Assembly: GCF_032854445.1 (NCBI RefSeq)
Contig: NC_088307.1
Span: 8,942,017-9,006,016 of the forward strand
Length of the DNA stretch: 64,000 nt
DNA from: Liolophura sinensis
Lineage: Eukaryota; Mollusca; Polyplacophora; Chitonida; Chitonidae
Reading direction: 5' to 3'
Shown: piece after piece, positions 10,301 through 22,300 of the stretch
How positions within the stretch are numbered: position 1 is the first letter of the stretch
Layout of the letters: each line of letters starts with the position of its first letter
Program-made: the position numbers and the translations under genes
The notes under the pieces: model-generated
What the model was told of the DNA's origin: nothing
The model's database searches: none
Seen by the model: the letters and a program-made list of their open reading frames with translations, nothing else

Positions 10301-13300
10301 TAATTATATTTTTCCGTATTTTTTATAAACTTTGAAAATATTTTTGTTCTTAGTGCCTGTATCATTGTCTCTATGTCTGATTATTAGGAAACTATTAATA
10401 TTGGACAAGGTTTGGAGTATATTGTCCTGCACCAGAATCAACACATTTTGTGGTATGATGGAAGATCGATGCTGGTGACAGTAGCCAGAGATTGTGTCAC
10501 TGGAAGACGTTTCGCCCTTTATCCAGTATGTGAATTATTCCGTACTTAGAATAACTGTGTTGTTTATAGACGCTTTATACAGTTAACACAAGCAACAATT
10601 GAAATTTTTCCGCAGTTTTAATTAGGCTTTCAAGCTGAAAGTTGGAACGCCTGTAAGTATTGCCGGGATAATTTTTTATTTTCGTAACAGGCAAACTTAG
10701 ATTTTGCATATATGTAATTAAAGCACAATAATTAACATAACTAGGATTTCAACTGTTGATGCCGTGTGTGCATATTAATTACCGGTTCCACAAATATAAA
10801 AATTCATAATTTTCTGATATGTATTGGAAATACAGTTCAGCTACCTTTGAGATCAGTTGGCCAGTAATCCCAGTTCATCATCCAAATTAACTGGACATGT
10901 TCACAAGCCTGGAACTTTGTCATGTCACCTACACTGTCCTCGAAGTCTTGAAGGTGTAAGAAACCAAAACACGTTTCCCTTGTCTTGTAATAATTCTGAA
11001 TTCATATCACCTTAATTAGGCATGTGGGAATAATAAAAACCATAACTGAAAATCAAGACAAGATGACCTCTTCGGTGGCATTATGGTTATAGAGCACCTG
11101 CCTTGGAGTCGGAAGACCCAGGATCAAACCTGGGACGGATCATACCAAAGACTTTTAACAATGGTACTTGTTGCTGCCTCAACTGGCGCTCAGTACTGAG
11201 AGGTTAAAGCAAGGAAACATGACTGGTTGGCCCAGTGTCGGTATAATGTGACCGACACTGGGCCGAATTTTGTAGCGGAATTTTCGAATCACTCGTTTTT
11301 ATGCTCCTTCCGAAATTGAGATATTTTTTTTCTCAGTACTTGCTGAAAGCTCCCTCTGTTCATTAGGAAAACAAAACTTCATGTTTATCAAGATGTCTTG
11401 CAAATTGTCAGCACCCTTTTTGATTTATTTATTTATTTGATTGGTGTTTTATGCCGTACTCAAGAATATTTCACTTATATGACAGCGGCCAGCATTATGG
11501 TGGGAGGAAACTGGGCAAAGCCCAGAGGGAAACCAACGCCCATCCACAGGTTTCTGGAAGACCTTCATTCCAAACATTCCACCAAGTTTATCTTTTTCTG
11601 GGCGAGGCCGAATTTGGCCGACTCTTGTGGCAGCTGGTGAAGTTTGGTTTGCAGTGGATTTACTAGATGTATTTGTGTTAGTTGTGACTTTATGGTCTGT
11701 ATTATTCATGACTAACTCGGTGATATGAAGTCAGAATTACTGTAGGATTAAAGGGAACATGTTTTTGCGACCTACAGCATGGACATGTTCAGGACAGTGG
11801 ACATTTTGTGACGTAGTCAAATCATTTTAGCATCATTTTGATAATAATTGTATGCTTAAATTCTACTGAAAAAAAAAGCATTAGTTGTTGAAAAGGTTGA
11901 AGATTTACAGTAAGTTTAAAGTTATGTAATGGTACAAAAAGCAAAATAACATGAGGCGAATGTTTTGACATAAACATAACTCTTGAGAAAAGCATTGACC
12001 ACTTTCGAAAGAAGTTTCCATTGTGAAATTCTAAATGAGCATATTTTACAATAAAATTTTTAAATTTTATTTCAAAATTCACGGCTTATACTCTTGTATT
12101 TATTTATTTGATTTGTGTTTTATGCCCTACTCAAGAATATTTCACTTATACGACGGCAGCCATCATTATGGTGAGAGGTAGCCAGACAGAGCCCGGGGAA
12201 ACCCACAACTATCCGCATGTTGCTGGCAGACTTTGCCATATACTCTTGTATGTTAGAAATACATGTATGTTAAGGTAAATGTTGAGCATAAAACTAAATA
12301 TAAAGAAATATTGAATGTCTTCATAGATTTATTTATTTGATTCTTTTATGGCGTCTTTTTACGCCATACTCAAGAATATTTCACCTATACAATGGCGGCC
12401 ACCATTGTTAGAGGTGGGAGGAAATAGGCCATATCCCAGGGGAAACCCACGACCATCTGCAGGTTGCTGACAGACCTTCCCATGTATGGCCGGAGAAGAA
12501 GCCAGCATGAGCTGGACTTTAACTCACAGCGACAGGCTCCTGGGTCATTGCGCCATGCCGGCATGCTAACTGTCTTTGCCACAGGGACCCTTGCATGTTT
12601 TTAGCTCAAGTTTCTTGAGTGAATTTCATCTAGACATATCTTTCCAGCTGCTTAAGTGCTTGTTCCAGCTGATTAAGTGCTTGTTCCAGATGCTTAAGTG
12701 CTTGTTCCAGATGCTTAAGTGCTCATTCCAGCTTTCTCTTTTCCCTGAACCCACTATATTGCTGGGTGTTGTTGTATAAGTGAAATATTCTTGAGTATGG
12801 CGTAAAACACCAATTTATCAAATAATTTATCGACCCATGAAACATAGGCTAAATTGGAAAGACTTTTCCGCATAAACAAAATATCTCCATCCTCCTAAAA
12901 ATACTGGATCTTATCAAACAAGACACGCTGAAAAAGGCTGTCACATTTATTTTTCATAGGGAAAGAGGGGTGGGGGGCCTCTATTTGTTACGGGGAGGGC
13001 CCCAAGGGGAGGGTGTGCCAGAACCTATAGTGTGTATACTACTAACACCACTTTATCAAATAAATAGATAAATTTTACCTGAACCCCTTATCGAGAAAGT
13101 TCAAAAATTTGATTCCTAGAACTGTACTGAAGTCAAGAGCATGGCCTTTTTTGTTGCATAATCAAGAATTGCCAATTGTTGGTTGTAGAGCTCAGTTTTG
13201 AAGGTATGTTTTCAATGTAACTTTTATGCCATCTCTGAAACTTGTTGTTATCAGGTGTCCGTCCTTGAGCTAATCCTAAGATGGTTACCGGAGTTACGGA

Positions 13301-16300
13301 TTTCAGCGTATTATACTCCGAATCCAAAGGTCTATGGCATCATGTTTAAGAGACCAGCAGAGGTTTTCCTTGTGCTTAGACTCCCAGGTAAGCGCATCTC
13401 AAGTTCATTGCACGGTATTTATTTTCATTTTGATAGTAACTCATTTGATTATTTGATGGTCCTTTAGCGCCATACTCAAGAAGTTTTCACTCAAATGGTG
13501 ATGATCAGTTTTATGGGAGGAAGAAGCCAGATTAGGGTGCCAAGAGTAAACAACCAACATTAGGAACTTGAGAGAAAGAAGCCAGATTAGGGTGCCAAGA
13601 GTAAACAACCAACATTAGGAACTTGAGAGGAGGACGCCAGATTGGAGTGCCAAGAGTAAACAACCAACATTAGGAACTTGAGAGGAGGACGCCAGATTGG
13701 AGTGCCAAGAGTAAACAACCAACATTAGGAACTTGAGAGGAGGACGCCAGATTGGAGTGCCAAGAGGAACTTAAAACTGATGAACTTTCTGTGATGTTGT
13801 TTTTGACGTTTAGATTTAGTCTTCTATGAGCATTTAAATCTGCCCTAAATGGTTCATTAACTGCTTTAAATAATTTATCATCAAGGCCTCATAAAAATAG
13901 ATGGGAGATGGAGATTCTTTTCCATGCAAAGGTGGGAAATTTAAACTGTGTCTGGTGTACTATTCAGTTCACATTGTGCTCACTGGAAGTTGACAGTATA
14001 TAGGCCCTACTAGCCATCTGGCTGAAATATGCAAATAAGGCAGTCCAGCACGTAGTAGTAATTTTTCCAGGCATTCATTTAATTTGAGTCTGTCCAAGTG
14101 CCTGTCAGTAACTCGTTTTATTTCTGGACAATAACTTTCTAAATAAATATTGTATTTCGATAAAAGTTTGTGTGCTTGATCATTGTGTTGATAATTATTT
14201 CCCTCATTCTGATTGGCCATCATTTCCTGTGCAGTAACACTTCTAAATACTGTACACTTTTGAGAAAATTTTGCGTTCAGAGATCATTTATTTCTTGCAT
14301 GTATTAAAGCTCAGTTCAAGTTTGTAAACCAGTGAGCCAGTTTCAGGCGTAAGTTTACGTATAAAAGGATTTCCTTGATTCTGAATGGTCATTGGTCTCC
14401 ATAGAATCACTACTTCAGATGTTGTTCATTTTGATAAAATTTGCTGTGCAGATTATTATCTTAGGGCTGTCAGATCTAACTGAAAATCAGCTTTGATCCA
14501 ACTTTGATTTTGTGTGTTTAGCGAGGGATGTAAATTTTTCAGAATTTGTATGTTTGCAAAAGTGGCCGCAGTGTTTCATAAGCTCATTTTGAAGATGAAT
14601 GCTTCTGTGATACTGTTGTTCCAGAAACCAGCAGTTTATCATGAAAAGAATATTACCTCTCTTTAGCGCATCTTACATATCATTGAAAATATCATTGCAG
14701 TCAAAAGGGTTACAAAAAAATGGTAGTGAAGTCGAATTCTGTACAGAGGGCATGGGTAGAACATTGACATGACTGACATGACAGAATACCCCTAATAAGC
14801 CTTCAAATCATAATTTGGCTTGCTCTGATTCAACACATAATCAGAGGTGATTTGAAATGTGGCCAGCAGTCATGTGTGATGGCACAAGGCATCCGAATAG
14901 AAGATGGAACATGGGGGATTGTTCTGCACAAGATGGCAGAATAGAAAATGGAACATGGGGGGTTGTTCTACACAAGATGGCAAAATAGAAGATGGAACAT
15001 GGGGGATTGTTCTACACAAGATGGCAAAATAGAAGATGGAACATGGGGGATTGTTCTGTGCAAGATGGCAGAATAGAAGGTGGAACATGGGGGATTGTTC
15101 TGCGCAAGATGGCAGAATAGAAGATGGAACATGGGGGGTTGTTCTGCGCAAGATGGCAGAATAGAAGGTGGAACATGGGGAATTGTTCTGCGCAAGATGG
15201 CAAAATAGAAGATGGAACATAGGGGATTGTTCTGCACAAGATGGCAGAATAGAAGATGGAACATGGGGGGTTGTTCTGCACAAGATTGCAGAATAGAAAG
15301 TGGAACATGGGGGGTTGTTCTACACAAGATGGCAGAATAGAAGGTGGAACATGGGGAATTGTTCTGCGCAAGATGGCAAAATAGAAGATGGAACATAGGG
15401 GATTGTTCTGCACAAGATGGCAGAATAAAAGATGGAACATGGGGGGTTGTTCTGTACAAGATTGCAGAATAGAAGATGGAACATGGGGGTCGTTCTGCAC
15501 AAGATGGCAGAATAGAAGATGGAACATGGGGGATTGTTCTGTGCAAGATGGCAGAATAGAAGGTGGAACATGGGGGATTGTTCTGTACAAGATGGCAGAA
15601 TAGAAAATGGAACATGGGGGGTTGTTCTACACAAGATGGCAGAATAGAAGGTGGAACATGGGGAATTGTTGTGCGCAAGATGGCAAAATAGAAGATGGAA
15701 CATGGGGGATTGTTCTGCACAAGATGGCAGAATAGAAGATGGAACATGGGGGTTGTTCTGCACAAGATTGCAGAATAGAAGATGGAACATGGGGGGTCAT
15801 TCTGCACAAGATGGCAGAATAGAAGATGGAACATGGGGGATTGTTCTGTGCAAGATGGCAGAATAGAAGGTGGAACATGGGGGATTGTTCTGCGCAAGAT
15901 GGCAAAATAGAAGATGGAACATGGGGGGTTGTTCTGCACAAGATGGCAGAATAGAAGATGGAACATGGGGGATTGTTCTGCACAAGATGGCAGAATAGAA
16001 AATGGAACATGGGGGGTTGTTCTACACAAGATGGCAGAATAGAAGATGGAACATGGGGGATTGTTCTGTGCAAGATGGCAGAATAGAAGATGGAACATGG
16101 GGGATTGTTCTGCGCAAGATGGCAGAATAGAAGATGGAACATGGGGGGTCATTCTGCACAAGATGGCAGAATAGAAGATGGAACATGGGGGATTGTTCTG
16201 CGCAAGATGGCAGAATAGAAGATGGAACATGGGGGGTCATTCTGCACAAGATGGCAGAATAGAAGATGGAACATGGGGGATTGTTCTGCACAAGATGGCA

Positions 16301-19300
16301 GAATAGAAGATGGAACATGGGGGGTTGTTCTGCACAAGATGATAGAATAGAAGATGGAACATGGGGAGTTGTTCTGCAAAAGGCGACAGAATAGAAGATG
16401 GAACATGGGGATTGTTCATTCCTAAGTGCTTTCTTTCATAAATGTAGCTTGTATAACATGCTATGATCTTGTCAGCACAGCACCGCCAATTAACTCTTAA
16501 GCCAGAGAATGAGTTTGCAAGTCTGAACCCCAGGGCCCAGTTTCACAAGGCAGTTTACGACATTTTTTTAATCGTACATTTGTCCTACGATATTTTGTAT
16601 GTCACTGTTAACGTATCATTGTCCCATGTGTGCGATATCATACAAGTACCAGCTTTTTGTGAAAGTGGCCCCAGAGCTTCATCAAAAATACCAGCATGTC
16701 ACATGTTAAAGACCTAAAATTTCACCTATGACTAGGTTGCACATTTTACAGGATTCATTGATCTTACGTGTTTTTCCCTACTGGAAACTTTCTGCACCAG
16801 GATTCAGATGACGTACATGTTTAACGAGGAAACAGATGAGTTTTCAGGTTATAGAGATAACTCTCATCTGATTAATCTAAATTGATAACATGGCAGCACA
16901 TTTGATTTTCTCAGTGTGTAATTTTGCTTACTTTGCTTACTCTGTGATATCTCAGTTATACAACATCACAGACAAAAAGTTGTCCTTTTTAAACTTTGCT
17001 GTGGGACATCGCTGCATAATATACCTGTAGTATGATATGTTTTTTTTTTCTTTTACACTTTCCCACCTTTCAAGGTATCAATATGGTTATTACATGCACA
17101 TGTCACAGTAAGTCTTAATGGCTTCCTGTTTTGATTTTTTTGTTTTTGTGAAAGGCGAGGGCTGTGATTTCATGTAAGTACATGTACTGATGGTTTTATG
17201 TGGTTTTTTCATTATTAGCGATCGTGGACTCCATGTATATGATTTCTTTCATTTACATGTGCTATACTCACACCTCATTCCCTGTGACAATTAAATGGTT
17301 GCAGTCTTTCTAGTTTGTACTCACTTATCTTGGTGAATGTTCCTTGTTGATTTTGTTCTTTTCTCATTCTATTACCATATGTATCATGACTACGTCAATG
17401 ACCACTGAGGTGCATATCCTTCTCTAACCCTTTTTTGTTTAGACGATGGAAATTTTGACTTTAGTCACACTATGATATTCTAGAAAAAAATAGCTCCTTT
17501 GATGTATACAGGTAAGCTAGCTTGTAGGAAATTAGGCTCTTATAAGTAATAGCCTGCGCTATTCCTAGCTATAGTCCATTTCTTTAAGCAACTCGCCTGT
17601 AGTTACGTAACAGCTTAAGCTCTACGCATGCATGTGTTTGAAGTTCATTTTCCAGCAACTGAAGTCTTGATATATTTCATCTCAGTACCTTCACTTGCCT
17701 CCAGATTGTCCATAAGTTTATATACAGTCCTTCAACCTTCCAGAAAACCTTCAAACCTTTTTCAAAATGCAATCTGTACACCTTTACCCAACACGACATC
17801 AAAGATTAAATCTTCATGCACCATACTTAAGAACTATAGCCGCTTTCTTTATCCCCCATCAGACAAAATGCTCCTCTTTTCTTTGGACGAGAACCGTCAC
17901 ATGGGGTACTGATATATTCTAGAATCCTGCAGACTACGTCAAATGTGTCTGCTGAGTAGGTTATCTCCCTTTGTTGGGTTGTGCAAACACTGGGCTTACT
18001 CACTCATTCGATAGAATCACTAGAAGTCCCACCAGTACCGGTCAGCATCCACATTGTCTACACCGTGAATAAATCTTGCACTCAGCAAATTTGCCATATT
18101 GATCAACAAAATTGTGGATTGATTTTGACAATTCATTGAGACGAAGTTTAGTTCTGATGATGTGATTAATGTAAAATACTGCAGTTGTATTATCAGATAG
18201 AACTTAATTCATGTTTGCATGTTTGCCCGAATAGATAAGTTTGATAAGTGCTTGTAGACTGAGAAAAATAGCCAAAAGTTCCAGATAATTAATGTGTTCT
18301 AAAATTTCATGTTGGGACCATCGCCCACTTGTTGTGCCACCAGGCCCTTTGGCACCCCATCCCAGTCGACTGGCATCAGTGTGGACAGTTACTTCCACTT
18401 GTAGAAACCTAATAGGAGAACCATTTTTACGCCTGATATTGTTAGTCCTGATATTGTTAGTCCTCCAAACATTGCCTTTTTGAGATGCCGAAGAAAGGGT
18501 CACTTTAATATCATAATTCAGACTTCCACCTAATGCCAGAATCTTATCCTGTTCAAAGGCCCTATAGTGAAGCCCCCCGAGTCATACAGCATGACTAACT
18601 TGAAACGCACATGGCTGTGAGTCTAGCTATCTGTCATCTGGTGGGTGTAAGAGTGTCTAAGATCGCACATAGCCTGCTTTTCTTCTGGATGCTAACAGTA
18701 TGGATTTTGTACTCAAGGAAGTTCCAGGCCAACTCTCTTTATTATCGTACAGGTTTTGTGCATTAAAAGACAAAAACCAAAAGATCTACTTTCTGCATCC
18801 ACTGCATCGCCACCTATTTGTCCCTACTCGCTTTAGAATAGATTTATTACTGCCATGAAGGCTTCCACGGTATGTTCTCGTTGGCCGTGGGGCTGCCATG
18901 TTGAGCCGTTACATGTAGACCTACGCACATGTACTGCTTCACAGTGGAGCAGTATTTATTTATTTATTTATTTGATTGCTGTTTTATGCCGTACTCAAGA
19001 ATATTTCACTTATACGACGGTGGCCAGCATTATGGTGGGAGGAAACTGGGCAGAGCCCTGGGAAAACCCATGACCATCCGCAGGTTGCTGACCTTCCCAC
19101 TTACAGCCGGAGAGGAAGCCAGCATGAGCTGGACTTCAACTCACAGCTTCACAGTGGAGCAGTAGGAAGATGTAACGGAGAGATATGTGCAAGATTGGCG
19201 GGGGAGAGAGGTTGCTGTCAATCATTAGGTCACACGAAATAAGCATTATAAGCAATAATATAAGCAATAAGTCCCATTCTGGGACATGGAATTTTCAACA

Positions 19301-22300
19301 CTGCCCTGCTTGTATTTCAGTTGGGACCTTGGTGGCTGCTAAAGCGGTCAACAGTGTTCTCCCTGTGTGGTTTTGCATGAAGGCCTCTGACCAAATTCCA
19401 CTAATATCCTGTTTCCTTAGCCTTCACATGTTGAAAGGAAGTTTTGAATGCAATTGACCCACCTTAATTTATTGATTACGCATGTTAAAGAGAGAGTGGT
19501 GATATATATTTTGGTGGGTTAGACAACATCAGAGCTAAAAAGGGCATATACTGCTAATAGGTCAAACAGTTACAGTTAGCCAGCCACTTGCCAATTGCAA
19601 TGGTCAGTGGTTGCATTTGATTCCCCACCAGTTTCCTTGAGATCCGTAAAACTGGTCTCTGGTATCTTATTAGTAGCCTAAAGAAGTATAGTGTATGGGG
19701 TAACAGGTACTGGTACTAAATAAAAAAAAAACCAAAAATAGGTCAAGATGGGTGTTGGGTATGTCATTTCCTGAACAGATTTTTGAATACTTATGTGTGC
19801 CCTGTGATTGGTTAATATTTGTAAACTCACCAATCGTGTTGTTCCCTGTGTTTGCATTGGTATAAAATGTGTTTAAGTGGCTGTGGCAAATAACCTAAAA
19901 TATCACCCAATTGACAAAATTGCATATCTTGTCTGATTCTGGCAATTTTGCTGATCATGCACAGAAAGGTGACAGTTTTTTGTTTGGAATGTTTGGAATG
20001 TCCAGTATCTATTGCCTTTTCCTTTAAAATGTTTTCGGGGCCTCTGTGGCTCAATTGGTTAGAGCGATAGCGCAGCTTAATGACCCAGGAGCCTTTCACA
20101 AATGCTGTCTCTGTGAATAAGTCCAGCTCATGCTGGCTTCCTCTTTGGCCGTAAGTGGGAAAGTCTGTCAGCAACCTGCGGAGGGTCGTGGGTTTCCCCC
20201 GGGCTCTGCCGGGTTTCCTCCTACCATAATGCTGGCCACCATCATATAAGTGAAATATTCTTGAGTACAGCGTAAAACGCCAATCAAATAAATAAATGAT
20301 AGATTTAAGATATTTTCATCTGCATTAATTTATATTTGAATCAATGAATTACCTTCCAGAAGAAGATAAAGAATCCCTGAGAATGTTCCTGACACGTTAC
20401 CTGTGTGATGATCAGGATATGGACATCGTTAAGGAGCTGACAGAGCACCTTTTTGCTGAAATTATGCAGCATCACAGCCAAGGCGTTGCGGATCTTGGCA
20501 TTACACGTAAGTTTATAAACGTATTAGGGGCCTGTGTGGCCAAGGTGGTTAGCTTGCCAGCACAGCATAATGACCAAGGAACCTTTCATCAATGCGGTTG
20601 CTGTGAGTTCAAGTCCAGCTCATGCTGGCCTCCTCTCCGGCCATACGTGGGAAGGTCTGTCATCAACCTGCGGATGGTCGTGGGTTTCCCCCGGTCTCTG
20701 CCCGGTTTCCGCCCACCATTATGCTGGCCGCCGTCGTATAACTGAAATATTCTTGAGTACGGCGTAAAACACCAATCAAAAAAAAAAAAAAAAATCATTT
20801 GAATATTTGTAGTTTTTCAAGTGCACAAATCATAAATCAGCTTTCCACTCGTGCTTCTATAAACTGTACCTTCATTGTTTATATACTGGTATAACAATGT
20901 TGTGGTTGCTGCCTCTATAAACTGTACCTTCATTGTTTATGTACTGGTCTAACAATGTTGTGGTTGCCTCATAAGAGACCAAATAGATGAATGAAAACAA
21001 ATATTTCCATGTTACAAGAAAAATTTCCAATAAATGTTTCTTAGTTCTTTATTTTATTATTATTATTATTTGTTTCAGAGGATACTGTGTATGTCAACCC
21101 TCACAGTTTCAACATCGTGGAAATCGGAAATTTAAGTAATGCAGTGTTTCGATGGATGGATGAAAGACGGTTTACTGAAGCAAAGGTCAGAGATGTGAGG
21201 AAGGCCCAAGAAATACTGCTGTTTTATTTGAACCGGGTAGGTGTAAGTTTGTAATGACTTTTCAGCTTGTCTATGCAGAGTACAGAAGGAATTTACTGTA
21301 TGAGGAGGGCTGCAGTCAGCACAGTTAATGACATTAGGGGCATTTTTGCTGCTATAATTCTTCCCTATACTTGTTAAACCTTTTCGAATGTTTGCAAGGT
21401 TGATATACAGACATATTCTGAAGGCATTGTTCTGTGTAAACTGACAAAATTACACTATTTGTGAAGCCCTGAAATTGACCAATCCAACCAGTGTAGTTTT
21501 GCTCCAATATCGGTTTAAAAATCTGTGTAAATTGGACTGAAAGTTGTTCATTTATATGCGAAACGGTTGAGTTAGGTATACTGATTTTTAATTTTGTCTT
21601 TTATAAAGAAACAATTTGTAATATTCAGAGATGGAAATGTTCAGAGTTTATTACGCATCAAAGAGTTGATAAGCTGGAACCATAACTAAACATTGAATAT
21701 TCAGTATCCTGGTATGTCTATATGTAGGTAAAAGGTAAACTTTAAGAATGACATTTCAAAAAGTACTGGATGTATAATTAGTTTAAGCTCAAGTTTAGCA
21801 TTCATGTAAATTTAGCACCATAACACAATGCACTCTTTAGTTGGTCTATAAATGCAAAAAGTTCTTCGAGGCCTTAAAGGTTAATACAGCATATAACTCA
21901 GTATTATGGAAGCCAAATAACTCTGATCGGTACATAGTTTATTTATTTTTATTTATTTGATTTGTGTTTTACGCTGAACTCAAGAATATTTCACTTATAC
22001 GCCGGCGGCCATTATTATGGTGGAAGGAAACTGGGCAGACCATCGGCAGGTGGCTGACAGATCTCCCCACATACTAGTAGTAGCTTGATCTGCTCCATTT
22101 TATTAGTGGCCCTGTTACATTGGGGGTTGACATTGGGCACCTCACCCAATATGTGGGACTAATTACAGACTCCATATATTTTCTTATCAGACAAAATACT
22201 CTGCTTTTTATTGGACATTGACGGTAACGTTGAGTACAGATATGTTCTCAAATCCTGCAGACGAAATCAAATGTGTCCACTGAGTAGGTTATCTCCCTTT

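Larger units (their letters stand above)
10526..13254. other. Intron 4 of gene A: SINE-rich
   Basis: Holds a type-4 tRNA SINE (11062-11264), three minus-strand main-family SINEs, one plus-strand SINE tail and a 21-bp repeat. A purine-rich tract at about 12958-13015 (GGGGTGGGGGG) could form G-quadruplexes. No other exon is apparent. Confidence 0.55.
13388..20359. other. Intron 5 of gene A, 7 kb and repeat-filled
   Basis: The longest intron of the gene. It contains, in order: a SINE-derived 55-bp array, unique AT-rich sequence, the 1.5-kb 44-bp array, a foldback MITE (16532-16674), a DIRS-like terminal-repeat fragment and RNase H fossil, a SINE with clear target duplications, and a full-length SINE. 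No further exon of gene A is needed to keep the phases. Confidence 0.6.

Noticed and set aside
14968-16230. Minus-strand 420-codon open frame and overlapping long frames
   Set aside because: They arise entirely from the 44-bp array, whose unit lacks stops in all three minus frames. The same peptide repeats out of register in each frame and there is no start, splice or composition signal of a gene.
6532-16413. CRISPR-like regular repeats
   Set aside because: The arrays are pure tandem minisatellites with no unique spacers, in an intron-bearing animal genome.
20041-20070. tRNA gene candidate (GGCTCAATTGGTTAGAGC)
   Set aside because: It is the head of a full-length SINE; the anticodon arm and acceptor stem cannot be formed and the SINE core follows directly.
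20589-20798. Recurring short frames with SPGLCPVSAHHYAGRR-like peptides
   Set aside because: They are translations of the SINE core and appear at every SINE on either strand. The similarity between them is DNA-level repeat identity, not protein conservation.
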